This document shows positions 12,265-22,199 of a stretch of DNA of 23,069 nucleotides, one piece after another; position 1 is the stretch's first letter; every line of letters starts with the position of its first letter. A program made the translations under genes and the position numbers. The DNA lies in IMG/VR virus record IMGVR_UViG_3300025098_000307, positions 1-23,069 of that record; one strand, 5' to 3'. The notes beneath the pieces were generated by a model that searched no databases, had not been told where the DNA came from, and saw nothing but the letters and a program-made list of their open reading frames with translations. This stretch comes from a virus.

Positions 12265-14592
12265 TTAATCCTGCACAAATTCTGGAGTTAATTCACCTTG
12301 TTGCCACCACTGACCTTGTCCATATTCAGTCTGTCGCTGTCTTGCCATTTTATTTAATGTTCTTTCCCTATTAGGGTCTACTTCTTTTCTAAACGCTTCT
12401 ATCATGTTGTCAGTGAATAACTGCGTATACCATGTATCTGGCGTTAAACCTTTTATAAAGTTCAAGCCATCACCTAGTATGTTTGTATCTTCACCTTTTA
12501 ATGCGTCTTTAATGTTACCTTTAGTCATCTTAATCAACTTAGAAGCTGTAGAAGCCTGTACGCCTGCTATGCTTTCAGTTAAAGACTGCCCATACTTTTC
12601 TGAATCAGCTAATATAAAGTCCGCAAACAATGAGCCAGAGCCACCCATAATAAATGCGTCAAATACAAATGTGCCGTCTACGTTTCTAGCATCACGCCCT
12701 TTAGCTAGTTCTTTTGCTTGTAATGATAATCCACCCATCATAGTAGAAGCCGCGGCAAAGGTAGTTAGATAGGATATTGTGCCACCCATTGTTGCTTGTG
12801 ACATACCACGCATCCAGTGATTCATAGCTACAGTTATAGGAAATGATTTAATCTGCATAACACTTCGCACAGCCTGACCTACTCCTGTGCCTCTTTGCGT
12901 GCCTGCTGTTGTAATAGCTTGCGTTCTAGCATCCATAGTGGGGGTAGCGTATTCCATCTCTTGTAGTATCATTCTATGGAACTTCATGCTTTTATCTAAT
13001 GTTACATTAGCAAACTTAGCACCTTTAAAGTCAAGCACTTCAGTCTTTCTAAATGCATCCCAATCTTCTTTAGTAATACCATAACGCTCTAGCACTTCCT
13101 TAAACTCTAAATCATCGAATGACTTTTTGAAGCTATCAGACAACATTCCTGCAAACTCCATAGTAAAGCCTTTTTGCATAGCCTGTGTCCAAGCCTCTAA
13201 CCCTGATGCACGCAATGTTACTTCAGCAACTTTAGCTGTTGTTCCAGAGCCATATGTATCAGTGTATCTATTTAAACTATGCGCTCTGCCTAATGTGGTA
13301 TCAAATACAAAGCCCATTCTTGCAAGCACGTTGCGGGCTTCTTCGCCACCACCTGCGGCTTGCTCTTTAAGTAACTGCGCTTGTCGCATAAACACTTTAG
13401 TCGCGCTCATTTTATTGTAATTAGCAGTAATTGCAGTAGTAGCTACGTCAGTGAACGATGCTAGTGCCGCGCCACCAAGTTTAGATGCAACCTCTACATT
13501 ACGCCATGCTTGCATAGTATCAGCTATTCCAGTTACCTGACCGCCATTTACCTCACCACTAATCACTTTATATAAGTTGTCGTAATACTGTAGCTTTGCT
13601 CCGCCCAAAGGTTTGCCTCGTTTTTGAGACTCTCGTACTGCATAGTTTTTTAACCCTTCATACATATTTTTAGGGTTTGTCCCTAGCACTTGCATGAGTG
13701 CAATATCGCCTGCTTTGTCTTGTATGTGGTCAGTAATCGTTGTTAATATATCACCTCTACCAAATTTGTTCTGATAGCTAATCCATGAATCGCCATCTTT
13801 AAAATATAAAAACCTTTTTTCACTACCTTTGCGAGACAGTTTGCGACCAAGACCTCTAGGCACACTTAATCCCTGCGCTTTATTCATGCCGCCAGTAGTA
13901 ATGGTTTGATAGGTGTATCGTAAACCTTCATCAAATTGTGCGTCATTTAGTGGCTTGCCTAAATCATCTAGCATTTTTGTTCTATCTAATAAAGGCTTTA
14001 TGTAATCAACCCACTCATCTTCAGACAGTTTAGAGACTCTTGTCATGTCGTGTTTTTGTGGCAATATCCAGTCTTCATTTTTGCTGATACTGCCGCCTAC
14101 CGCATTAAAATCTAAACGTATGTTTTCCATCATTACGTTATAATCTTTTGCAATTTGCATTATGTTTGCATCATCTACAGCTTTGCCATGCAATGCGCGT
14201 ATAAAGTTATTAATGCCTTCTTTATCTTGTGACAATCCAAAGGTAGTAGTTCTAAATCTCTCTAAACCATTAGCCCAACCTGCAAGAAACTTATTAGTAT
14301 ATGTTTTTTGCAAAAAATCTACATTTGCATACTTAGCTTTACCTGTTATATCTTTGCCCATCAAAGATGCCAATCCTGCACCCAGTCCTTCTGGGTGTGA
14401 CTCTGCGGCTTCTATTGCATTAGATAAACGTATAGCATCTACAACCTTTTCTCTTCGCTCGCGTGATAATGTTTCAGCAATATCTCTAATCATTTCTGCT
14501 TGATCAGGTGCGGCAAGTATTTCATCAGCCATTGTTTTGCTAATCTTTTTGCTTTTAACAGCTTCATTTATACAATAATTGAAACTAGACAC
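12265..14592 (-). CDS. Large internal virion protein (gp16-like C-terminal part)
   Basis: A 775-residue, mainly helical virion protein from a GTG at 14592. The start is supported by GAGGTG five bases upstream and by an in-frame TGA just before it. The N-terminus (NYCINEAVKSKKISKTMADE) looks like the beginning of a separate gene in related phages. Residues 1-400 are charged; the later part holds several short Gly/Ala-rich hydrophobic segments (TISYLTTFAAASTMMGGLSL; MGGSGSLFADFILA). By position between another internal protein and the fibre it corresponds to the last internal core protein of T7 (gp16), ejected with the DNA. No transglycosylase motif of gp16 is visible. Virion location is inferred from gene order. 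Confidence 0.7.
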   Translation of the reverse strand: MSSFNYCINEAVKSKKISKTMADEILAAPDQAEMIRDIAETLSRERREKVVDAIRLSNAIEAAESHPEGLGAGLASLMGKDITGKAKYANVDFLQKTYTNKFLAGWANGLERFRTTTFGLSQDKEGINNFIRALHGKAVDDANIMQIAKDYNVMMENIRLDFNAVGGSISKNEDWILPQKHDMTRVSKLSEDEWVDYIKPLLDRTKMLDDLGKPLNDAQFDEGLRYTYQTITTGGMNKAQGLSVPRGLGRKLSRKGSEKRFLYFKDGDSWISYQNKFGRGDILTTITDHIQDKAGDIALMQVLGTNPKNMYEGLKNYAVRESQKRGKPLGGAKLQYYDNLYKVISGEVNGGQVTGIADTMQAWRNVEVASKLGGAALASFTDVATTAITANYNKMSATKVFMRQAQLLKEQAAGGGEEARNVLARMGFVFDTTLGRAHSLNRYTDTYGSGTTAKVAEVTLRASGLEAWTQAMQKGFTMEFAGMLSDSFKKSFDDLEFKEVLERYGITKEDWDAFRKTEVLDFKGAKFANVTLDKSMKFHRMILQEMEYATPTMDARTQAITTAGTQRGTGVGQAVRSVMQIKSFPITVAMNHWMRGMSQATMGGTISYLTTFAAASTMMGGLSLQAKELAKGRDARNVDGTFVFDAFIMGGSGSLFADFILADSEKYGQSLTESIAGVQASTASKLIKMTKGNIKDALKGEDTNILGDGLNFIKGLTPDTWYTQLFTDNMIEAFRKEVDPNRERTLNKMARQRQTEYGQGQWWQQGELTPEFVQD

Positions 14593-16420
14593 GCGAACAC
14601 CTCATTATTGATTCTAAGCCTTCAAGATCATCATCTATAGCTTTGATTACGTCATCAGCAGACGTCAAGACAACATTTCCATCTTCGTCTAAATCAAATA
14701 ATCTTTTGTTTTCCAAAGTATTGTAGATAGCTATTTCCTCATTATATGCTTTAGTAAAGCCTGCTTCAGTTAGTGCCGCATCTTGCAAGCTAGTAGTATT
14801 AGCTTTAGGTGCAGGCGGTTTAGCCTTTGGCATGTATTCTTCTGGCTTAACTGTATAAGTTTCTATAGCCTCTCTTACAGCTTCATTGTTTTCAAGAATG
14901 CGTAAATCTTTTTCTATATTAGCTTTAAACAAATCGTTAAATGCTATTTCAGCATCATCTGTTGCTTCTAACTTGTTTATCAGGCTATCAACCTCTTTTG
15001 CACTGGAACTATCTGCATCTAATGTCTTCAGCTTATCTCTTAGCGACTGTATTGCGATTTGACGCGCCTCATCGATAGACTTGACCGTACCCTCTGCAAA
15101 CCCTGAAAACGCCTCTAAAGCTAATTCCTCGGCTCTGAAGCCCTTTTGCAATCTCAAATTTTCAGCTATTTTTTCTATTGCATAAACAGATTGTGTTTCT
15201 GGTGTACTGTTTTGCTGTATCCAGTCATCTAGTTCTTTTTGTACTTTTGCATCTAGTGACGGTACTTGCCCTTGCTTAATGCGCTCAAGCTGTGATTGTG
15301 CCGCTAATGCCTCAGCATCTTTATTAATTTGTTGTTGTGTTCTTTTTATTAAAGGATTGTATTTATCACGTAATGCTTTTCTTTCCGCGCTTGCTTTAGC
15401 CTTTAATGCTTTTTTGTCTTTAGTTTTTTTTGCAGCTTTTGTTTCTTTAGCTAAGCGTTTTGAAATTTTATCTAAATCTAACTCTAGTCTTCTTTCTAGG
15501 CTACGAAGTTCGCCATTTAGTTTTTTTCTTTCTGGCACTGTGAGCCTTTCGCCTGCTGTGGCAGTTAGCTTGCTAGTTTGTTCATTGAACAATTTTGTTC
15601 TAACAATCTCTATATTTTTAGCTGTTGGAATGCTTGCGGCTTTTCCTTCAATAATCGATGGTTGCCATTTTATTGGTGGCTTAGTGTATATGCCTTCCCT
15701 TACGCTTAAATACTTTGCCGCTTTTTCTGCTGATTTTGCCAAATAACCTGCAACGCCTTGTACACCGCCACCTAATACGCCTGCTGTAATAGCTGTGATG
15801 CCTATTACGCGCAATGAATCTTCAACTGTATATGGTGAATCAATATCATTTTTATGCGAGTAAACTAAAGGCTGTATAGCCATTTCGGAAGCTAATGATA
15901 CGCCTGCCATATTTCTTGCGCCTAGCATTGACCTGCTTAACACACTAAGACCTTTAGCCCCTGCACCTACACCGCCAAATGGCAATGATGCTATATTAAT
16001 AGGGTCTGACATATAAGAGCCTGCCATGCCTAAAAACTGAGCAAAACCATTGCCGCGCTCCATGACATCTTGATTACGCTCTCTGCGCTCTGCAAGCATC
16101 TTGTTACGCTCTTCAAAAAGCTCTCTGTTGCTTTTTACTAATCCAGTATCTTCAGCTAACTTGTCATAGTTAAACGCACCATTTCTATTTGTATATGCGT
16201 CAAAATCCATACCGTCTTTTATTAACTGACGAACTGTATTTTTTCTGTCAAAATATGCTTGGTTGTTAAACAAAGATGAGTTGGACCTTTCTTCATCTCG
16301 CACAAATCCATAAGAAGCCTGCATGGTTTCAAAAAACGTAGGGTCATCAGGAGCATCATAGTCTATAGGTTTAAGACTAAGTAATGTTTCTCTGTAACCA
16401 CGTTCTGATAATAAAGGCAT
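14585..16420 (-). CDS. Large internal virion protein
   Basis: A 611-residue protein. Residues 1-130 are charged and Asn-rich (DDPTFFETMQASYGFVRDEE). Two Gly/Ala-rich hydrophobic stretches follow at about 150-170 (SLPFGGVGAGAKGLSVLSRS) and 205-235 (VIGITAITAGVLGGGVQG). A long Lys/Glu/Leu coiled-coil region occupies residues 260-480. The acidic C-terminus ends IDDDLEGLESIMRCSRV. The profile of an N-terminal globular part, membrane-active segments and coiled coil fits an ejected internal protein. It overlaps the 775-residue gene by eight bases; the two lengths together approach the roughly 1300 residues of T7 gp16, so they may be a split equivalent. Confidence 0.7.
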   Translation of the reverse strand: MPLLSERGYRETLLSLKPIDYDAPDDPTFFETMQASYGFVRDEERSNSSLFNNQAYFDRKNTVRQLIKDGMDFDAYTNRNGAFNYDKLAEDTGLVKSNRELFEERNKMLAERRERNQDVMERGNGFAQFLGMAGSYMSDPINIASLPFGGVGAGAKGLSVLSRSMLGARNMAGVSLASEMAIQPLVYSHKNDIDSPYTVEDSLRVIGITAITAGVLGGGVQGVAGYLAKSAEKAAKYLSVREGIYTKPPIKWQPSIIEGKAASIPTAKNIEIVRTKLFNEQTSKLTATAGERLTVPERKKLNGELRSLERRLELDLDKISKRLAKETKAAKKTKDKKALKAKASAERKALRDKYNPLIKRTQQQINKDAEALAAQSQLERIKQGQVPSLDAKVQKELDDWIQQNSTPETQSVYAIEKIAENLRLQKGFRAEELALEAFSGFAEGTVKSIDEARQIAIQSLRDKLKTLDADSSSAKEVDSLINKLEATDDAEIAFNDLFKANIEKDLRILENNEAVREAIETYTVKPEEYMPKAKPPAPKANTTSLQDAALTEAGFTKAYNEEIAIYNTLENKRLFDLDEDGNVVLTSADDVIKAIDDDLEGLESIMRCSRV

Positions 16421-16436
16421 ATATATCTCTACTCAA

Positions 16437-18581
16437 TTAAAAGCGTGTTGTTCTTTGTTCTAGCACATTCATTTGCGCTTCTGCTAATGCGGCTTGTTTT
16501 TCTGCTGTTCTTTCTCTTAGCTCTTCTTTATACTGACCAAGAGTCTTACCAGTCCGCAACATGTTGTTACTAATAGTTTCAGCATTTACAGCAAACTCTA
16601 ACGGCATTCCGTTTGCATTAAACACTGATTGTCCGTTTGCGTGAGTAACCAAATACTTACCATTTTTGATTGATACAATTCTGTCAGCATTTCTAATTAA
16701 TTCTAAGTCCATTTTAACTTGATTATCTGGTTTATTGCCTGCTATTTTTCGGTATTCAAGTTCAGACATATTATCAAAATACTTTTCTAAATCATCACTC
16801 GATACATCTTTAGGCAAGATAGTTTTAAATCCACGCACAGTTTCAACATTTCCTGTTACAGCTTTAACAGCACTTTTGTAAGCATCCTTGTCAAAGTCTG
16901 CGCCTTGCCCAACTGTGCTTGCATAATATGCGAGACTAGCTTCATACAAGGCTGTTGCGTCTGCATCTGGGACTGTATCACTGCCAATATATTTAATAAA
17001 AATATCTTCTGCATCAGATTTGTCTGTACCTTTGACCTTTACATTGCCTTGTTTCAGTCTGTAATTACCTTTAAATATACCTGTAGATACTGTTAAATCA
17101 GGATGCGTTGCGCCTTGTGCATATACTCGTGCATTTTCTTTAGAAAATTGACTCCATATTCCTGAGTCAGCACCATATACACGCGCTATAGCCGCCTGTT
17201 GTTCAGCAGTAATATCTTCGCTATTAAAGTATTCAATTAACTGTGTTGTTTGTGATGCAGTTAATATAGGAACTTGTGTACCATAATGCTCAAATGCTAT
17301 TGCCGCTTGTTCTTTAGCTAATTCAATAGACTCAGGCGTAGGGTTCAACGGATTGAAGTCACCTAAGTCAGCAACACCTTGTTGTATAGCTAAACCCATT
17401 GGGTCTTCTTCTAATGATTTTTGAATTTTGTATTCTTGCGCTTGCATTTTAACTAAAAGCTCTGCGCCTTCTCTGCCTAACTCTTCTGCTTTATTTCTAA
17501 GTTTTGTTCGTTCGCTAGTAGGCTGTGCAGAATATTGAGCAACTTCCTGTGCGTCTTTTATATTTTTTGCCTGATCTGTACCTTCAGACATTGTAATAGC
17601 TTTTTGCACATCTTCTGGATTAGCTGTACCCATGCCTATCTGAGCAACTACACCGTCTACATACTCTCGATCTTGCTGTGCTTTGCGTTTGTTTTTTATT
17701 GCATTTGCAGTTGCTCTTTTGCCTAACTCAGTTTGTGCGCCTGCTGTAAACTTATCCCAACTATCCGGGTCAACGCCTTTAGGTATTTTTCCTCTCAAGT
17801 CATCAAGATAAGCGTATGCACTTTCAGGGTCTTGGTCAAACAACGTGTTAATTTTGTGTAATTGAGATTGCTCATTAACTAAATTATTGAATTTTTGTTT
17901 AGCAACTACTGGGTCAAAATTTTCGTCTACTAAAGCTTTTGCATCAATAGAATCAAAAACAGATTGTTTTTCTACAGCAAGGGCATCTAACTCTCCCATT
18001 CTTGCTAGGCGAGTTGCTTCAGTTACTCCTGCTTCTATATTGCCTGTATGCTCGGTTATTGCTGTTTTCTTTTGCTTAACATCATAAGCATTATTGATAG
18101 CTGTTTGTGCAGTTAATATACGATCACTTACATCTTGCCTAATTGTTGGGCGCATTTCTTCTGGCGCACCCTCTAGCAACCCATCTAAGTATGAGCTTGC
18201 TTCGTTTTGAAATCCTAATGGATCTTCTTTGTAAGTTTCTTTAAGATCGTTTATTCTTGCGCGACTATCTTGCTCACGCTGACTGCGTACTGTAGCGTTC
18301 AATGCTTGGTTATATTGTGCTGAACCATACTTAAATGCACCGCGCTCCTCAACTTCTGCGTATGTAACTTCGCCAGTTTCAGGATCAACTTTCCTTGCTT
18401 CTTCTGCCGCACGTACAGCTTCTTTTGGGGCTTCTGCCTCGCCAACACGTTTAGCAGTGCCAATAGCCATTTCCTGTAACTGCTCACCAAGACCCGCCAA
18501 TGCTCGCATACGAGTTTCTGCTGAACGATCTACGTCAGTAGGTGTAAACTTGCCATATCTTATAATAGGTTTTATAGCCAT
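16437..18581 (-). CDS. Internal virion protein (gp15-like)
   Basis: A 714-residue protein, close in length to T7 gp15 (747), in the gp15 position between the gp14-like gene and the larger internal protein. The N-terminus (MAIKPIIRYGKFTPTDVDRS) is followed by long helical, Ala/Glu/Lys-rich segments with little hydrophobic content, typical of an extended internal tube component. It ends LEQRTTRF. AAGGG lies about eight bases before the ATG, which directly follows the stop of the gp14-like gene. No enzymatic motif is visible. The family call is by position and composition rather than motif; function would be in forming the ejection channel across the cell envelope. Confidence 0.7.
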   Translation of the reverse strand: MAIKPIIRYGKFTPTDVDRSAETRMRALAGLGEQLQEMAIGTAKRVGEAEAPKEAVRAAEEARKVDPETGEVTYAEVEERGAFKYGSAQYNQALNATVRSQREQDSRARINDLKETYKEDPLGFQNEASSYLDGLLEGAPEEMRPTIRQDVSDRILTAQTAINNAYDVKQKKTAITEHTGNIEAGVTEATRLARMGELDALAVEKQSVFDSIDAKALVDENFDPVVAKQKFNNLVNEQSQLHKINTLFDQDPESAYAYLDDLRGKIPKGVDPDSWDKFTAGAQTELGKRATANAIKNKRKAQQDREYVDGVVAQIGMGTANPEDVQKAITMSEGTDQAKNIKDAQEVAQYSAQPTSERTKLRNKAEELGREGAELLVKMQAQEYKIQKSLEEDPMGLAIQQGVADLGDFNPLNPTPESIELAKEQAAIAFEHYGTQVPILTASQTTQLIEYFNSEDITAEQQAAIARVYGADSGIWSQFSKENARVYAQGATHPDLTVSTGIFKGNYRLKQGNVKVKGTDKSDAEDIFIKYIGSDTVPDADATALYEASLAYYASTVGQGADFDKDAYKSAVKAVTGNVETVRGFKTILPKDVSSDDLEKYFDNMSELEYRKIAGNKPDNQVKMDLELIRNADRIVSIKNGKYLVTHANGQSVFNANGMPLEFAVNAETISNNMLRTGKTLGQYKEELRERTAEKQAALAEAQMNVLEQRTTRF

Positions 18582-18980
18582 TTATTCTACCCTTGCCGCT
18601 GATTCAGCCCCTGATAGTATAGTAGATGCCGCCCCAATAGTGCCTGCATACCTAGCGGCTTCACCTTGTCTTCTAAGCTGTCTTTGTTTTAGGCTTTCAC
18701 TGAGAGCAATTACTGACTCACTTTCACCAACCTTTCTAGCACTTTCCAAAGCTATACTTTCTGGAGTCATGCCAGATATACCACTAGTAGCCATAGCCAC
18801 TTGATTAGCCGCAAGTGTACGATTAAGCTCTTCACGCCTAGCAAGCTCTTCTGTCTTAGCGCGTAGCTTTTCTTCTTCAGCCTGACGCTCTAACGCCTCT
18901 TGTTGCGCTTTGCCAGTTTGATACTGACCGTAAGCACTGACTGCCGTTGATGCACCTATTGCCGCATATAACCAAAACAT
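18582..18980 (-). CDS. Internal virion protein (gp14-like)
   Basis: A 132-residue protein with an N-terminal membrane-like segment (FWLYAAIGASTAVSAYGQYQ), a basic/acidic coiled coil (residues 25-60), the conserved-looking MATSGISGMTPESIALES middle and a Gly/Ala-rich end (GTIGAASTILSGAES). This is the pattern of the small internal protein A of podovirus cores, which is inserted in the outer membrane at ejection in T7. The gene begins 12 bases after the tail nozzle gene (GAGGTTAACG before the ATG) and abuts the gp15-like gene. The call relies on motif style and gene order. Confidence 0.75.
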   Translation of the reverse strand: MFWLYAAIGASTAVSAYGQYQTGKAQQEALERQAEEEKLRAKTEELARREELNRTLAANQVAMATSGISGMTPESIALESARKVGESESVIALSESLKQRQLRRQGEAARYAGTIGAASTILSGAESAARVE

Positions 18981-18992
18981 CGTTAACCTCTT

Positions 18993-21581
18993 TTATGAAC
19001 TTATTTCATAATCTATTGCTAATAAATTAAATGGCGTAGGACCGTCTACAGTGATCTCTGGCGCGACTTCTCTATTCCACCCATTACCACCATTGCTATC
19101 CTCTATAATGCCTGTAGTGGGCTTAGAGGAGCTTAAAAAGCCATCTGCAGTATCTTGCCTTACTTCTGTAAGCACTCCATCAATCTTAACGCCTGACGTT
19201 TCTACAACACGCATATTCATCTTATCGACACGTTTCTGTGACAAGTTGTTGTTAGCACCTGACCCTTTAGCTGTAGCAATTGGCATGGTCTTAACCTTAG
19301 ATACAAAGTTATAACCTATCTCTAATGTGCCATACAATGCTTGCTCATCAGCAGTTAGCGTCACTACACCGTTATTCATGTATCTGTCAGTAAGAACAAG
19401 ATGGTCATCAGTCAAAGCAGTAGCTCCGCCACGTACATATAATTGTACTTCTCTGCTATTCTTTAATCCTGTGTCTACTGTAGAGCCAAATGCAGTGCCT
19501 AAATTTTGACCAGTTGGTGCTGTAAACTTCTTAGAGCAATCCATCAAGCTGTCAAATGACATTCTGCAAATACAGTAATCTTCGTGATCAAATGTAACGC
19601 TGTTCTTATCTAGCTTAGTGATAACGTGTAATACGTTGTTAACAGTAACACATTGCTCAAACGTATCAAAGTCTATGCCTACTTCGAGCGTGTCGCGATT
19701 CTGATTGAATCTGGTAAACCCATTGATGTCTTGTTCGCGTAAAGTGTTTAAGACAACAGCAGTACCGTCACCGTTGATAATAAATACATAGTTAGCGTCT
19801 TCAGCAGATACAGCAGATACAACATCCATATCTACAGGGTTTACAATAGCCTTAGAGGCTAATACAGATAAATCTATACTACGGTATGCGTTCTCATTAA
19901 AGTTAAACAAGAACTGCTTTAGGCTTCTTCCAGTGCCATCAATGAATAGTGTAGCCCCATCCAATGACATAGTGGGTACGTCAACACTGAAGCTACCATG
20001 TTGTGTTTGCTGTTCAGCAGTAATAGTAGCAGGGGTGTTACCTGTTACGTTGTACTCTGCGCTTTCGGTAAATACGTGTACGCCACGACCACCAGACACA
20101 TCAATAATCTTGCTTTTAGAGCCGTTGATAGTAAAGGATAGTCCCTCATCATCAAGCCCTTGATCTATTTCAAAGTCTAAGAATGAGCCTGCTTTAGATG
20201 CTAATAAGTTCTGTGGCTTTAACTTAGTGCCACCAAACCATAATCTACCGTTAGCAAATACACCGCTACGTGGATAGCCTCGTGTTGCGCTCCATATATC
20301 TTCTTTTCTAGTTACACCCGCAGTAATAATGGCTGTAGCGATAGCCCCTGTACCGCCAGATGTAGCAAAAGCAAGCACTGTAGTCAAGGTAATTGCTGAT
20401 TCGTTAGCACAAGTTACTGTGTATAAATGCCCGCTAGTATGTGACACAGATACGCCATTATCACCAAACAAAGGCATATCCTGAACTATGCGTCTTATTT
20501 CTTCTTCTTGTACTGTATGCGCTGAATTAGAGCTTGTTAAAGTCTTAGACTCTATACCGTTGATTTCTATTTTATATCTATAGCCAGTAGTCTTGTGATG
20601 CTGTAAGTCAATAGTAAATACAGCACTAGTAGGCGTAGGGCTTTGCGAATCATTGTAATCAAACTGTGGGATATTCTGGAATGTAGGCGTATCTATCTCT
20701 AGCCTACCCAATCCATTAAAGTCATGTATGATTCTTAGCGGTGGTTTGTTTTCATGAAACCCTAGCAATATGTTCTCGTTAACAGCTACACGGTCAGGCA
20801 AGTCACTACCATTGTAGTGCATTAGGTCCTGCACCTTAGTAGTAGCAGTGTCAGTTACGCGATATACCGCAATGTTGTTAGGGTCAAACACAAGCAAGAA
20901 CGAGTCAGTCTTACTAACATCAAAGCTGTGTACTTTATAGACTGGAGTATCAGCAGTTTGCTCGTGGAATATACGAATCTCAGCAATCTTAATCGAGCTA
21001 TATGGCGCAGTTGAAGATGCTTTACGAACTAAACGCCACCCATCAGCCCCAGTCCCACCAATGCCATTAACATCAATTCTTATGTTTTGCGGAAAGTCAG
21101 AGTAAATAGTTGGTACGTCTGCCGCTTTAGTCCAAGCTCCTGCACCTACTCTGTACTCAATGTCAAACGTATCCTCTTGATGTCCTGTGCCTGCAAGCTG
21201 TAATTGAAATAAATCAACATACTTCTTAGTAGTTGTAGCATTAATAGTTGTAGTCCAAACAACATAGTCTGCCCCAGTAACAGTTGCAGTTGTGCTTACC
21301 TGTGCTTCTAAATTATCATTATACAAGTATGGATATTCTGAAGTATTAGTGTTATTAGGCATTGTTGTGTTTGTATAGCTTGTTATTTCATCAACCATGA
21401 TAGGCGCATGAGATATAAACTCAGTACCCATGCGACGCTTAACGCCACCCTGCGGTACGGTTACTACATTCTCAGCTAACTGCATGCCCTTGAAGTATTG
21501 ATCAATATCTGTACGACCTTTGATTAGCTCAGACAGCTCACCACTTGTGAAGTTGTTTTGTAAAAAGCTACTCTTAGCCAT
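18993..21581 (-). CDS. Tail nozzle / tail tubular protein B (gp12-like)
   Basis: An 862-residue structural protein. The N-terminus FLQNNFTSGELSELIKGRTD plus GGVKRRMGTEFI near residues 45-57 is the strong signature of podovirus tail nozzle or stabilisation proteins (T7 gp12; 794 residues). A beta-rich body follows, with KPPLRIIHDFNGLGRLEID near 280 and RKEDIWSATRGYPRSGVFAN-type motif near 430, typical of the nozzle family. It starts one base overlapping the stop of the adaptor gene and is followed by the gp14-like gene. It would form the hexameric nozzle closing the tail after the adaptor ring. Assignment is firm from the N-terminal and central motifs. Confidence 0.9.
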   Translation of the reverse strand: MAKSSFLQNNFTSGELSELIKGRTDIDQYFKGMQLAENVVTVPQGGVKRRMGTEFISHAPIMVDEITSYTNTTMPNNTNTSEYPYLYNDNLEAQVSTTATVTGADYVVWTTTINATTTKKYVDLFQLQLAGTGHQEDTFDIEYRVGAGAWTKAADVPTIYSDFPQNIRIDVNGIGGTGADGWRLVRKASSTAPYSSIKIAEIRIFHEQTADTPVYKVHSFDVSKTDSFLLVFDPNNIAVYRVTDTATTKVQDLMHYNGSDLPDRVAVNENILLGFHENKPPLRIIHDFNGLGRLEIDTPTFQNIPQFDYNDSQSPTPTSAVFTIDLQHHKTTGYRYKIEINGIESKTLTSSNSAHTVQEEEIRRIVQDMPLFGDNGVSVSHTSGHLYTVTCANESAITLTTVLAFATSGGTGAIATAIITAGVTRKEDIWSATRGYPRSGVFANGRLWFGGTKLKPQNLLASKAGSFLDFEIDQGLDDEGLSFTINGSKSKIIDVSGGRGVHVFTESAEYNVTGNTPATITAEQQTQHGSFSVDVPTMSLDGATLFIDGTGRSLKQFLFNFNENAYRSIDLSVLASKAIVNPVDMDVVSAVSAEDANYVFIINGDGTAVVLNTLREQDINGFTRFNQNRDTLEVGIDFDTFEQCVTVNNVLHVITKLDKNSVTFDHEDYCICRMSFDSLMDCSKKFTAPTGQNLGTAFGSTVDTGLKNSREVQLYVRGGATALTDDHLVLTDRYMNNGVVTLTADEQALYGTLEIGYNFVSKVKTMPIATAKGSGANNNLSQKRVDKMNMRVVETSGVKIDGVLTEVRQDTADGFLSSSKPTTGIIEDSNGGNGWNREVAPEITVDGPTPFNLLAIDYEISS

Positions 21582-22138
21582 TAGAACCTCACATCAAGGA
21601 ATGGTCTGCTCTGTATAGGTGTGGTTGGGTGCTGTTGCGAATCAGTGTTACGCGCCATCTGAGAGGCATTTAGATACTCTCTAGCCATTGCGTCTTTAAT
21701 GGTTGCACTCTCACTTATAGCGAGGGCAAAGTCTTTAGCCAAAGCGTACTCAAGCATCTTGGTAAAGTATGCAGGGTAATCAGCTTCAGATACGTCATAA
21801 ATGTAATCGCAGTACAAGTCACCACTATAGTTACAGTACACACGATCACCAAGAACTTGATATGGTAAATTAGGATTTAACTTGATTAGTGTAAGTAGAT
21901 CAGACGGCAACTGATACATTGATGAATACTCAGTGCCTACAGGGTCAGCGTTTATCTTAGCTAACTGTGCTTTCTTCCTAGCAAAGCCCCATCTGTGCTT
22001 AGTAAGCTCATGCGCGACTATGTTGTCGTATAAGTTATTAGCTACGACCTGTGCGCGAGAGTTGCCAGTAAGAGATGTTATTGGCAAACCACCTATTAAA
22101 ATTAATGCGTTAGAAACTAATCCTATTTTACTAGCCAT
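21581..22138 (-). CDS. Tail-tube adaptor (tail tubular protein A, gp11-like)
   Basis: A 185-residue protein, near the length of T7 gp11 (196). Its N-terminus (ASKIGLVSNALILIGGLPIT) and the motif VANNLYDNIVAHELTKHRWGF with the following QLAKI are typical of head-tail adaptors, which form a twelve-subunit ring between portal and nozzle. The SMYQLPSDLLTLIKLN segment is also characteristic. It is the first gene after the capsid terminator, and its stop overlaps the nozzle start. The call is firm. Confidence 0.88.
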   Translation of the reverse strand: MASKIGLVSNALILIGGLPITSLTGNSRAQVVANNLYDNIVAHELTKHRWGFARKKAQLAKINADPVGTEYSSMYQLPSDLLTLIKLNPNLPYQVLGDRVYCNYSGDLYCDYIYDVSEADYPAYFTKMLEYALAKDFALAISESATIKDAMAREYLNASQMARNTDSQQHPTTPIQSRPFLDVRF

Positions 22139-22155
22139 GATTTACCTTTATGTAG

Positions 22156-22183
22156 AAAAAGAAAAGGGGGGCGAACCCCCCTT
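22156..22183 (-). terminator. Terminator between capsid and tail genes
   Basis: On the minus strand an eight-pair stem (AAGGGGGG / CCCCCCTT) with a TTCG loop is followed by TTTTCTTTTT-type uridine-rich sequence (22156-22165). It is placed directly after the capsid stop and would cut or reduce read-through into the tail genes. It resembles the position of the T7 terminator after gene 10. Confidence 0.88.
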
Positions 22184-22187
22184 ATAA

Positions 22188-22199
22188 GCCTAATTAGGC
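22188..22199. other. Perfect palindrome overlapping the capsid stop codon
   Basis: GCCTAATTAGGC is an exact 12-base palindrome that includes the last Ala codon and TAA stop of the capsid gene. Together with the terminator hairpin four bases further, it would give a two-hairpin 3' end on the capsid transcript. It might serve to protect the RNA end; this is inference. Confidence 0.5.

Noticed and set aside
15279-15746. Plus-strand open frame of 155 codons
   Set aside because: It is antisense to the Lys/Ala-rich coiled-coil part of the 611-residue protein, which produces Leu/Ser/Ala/Phe-rich shadows.
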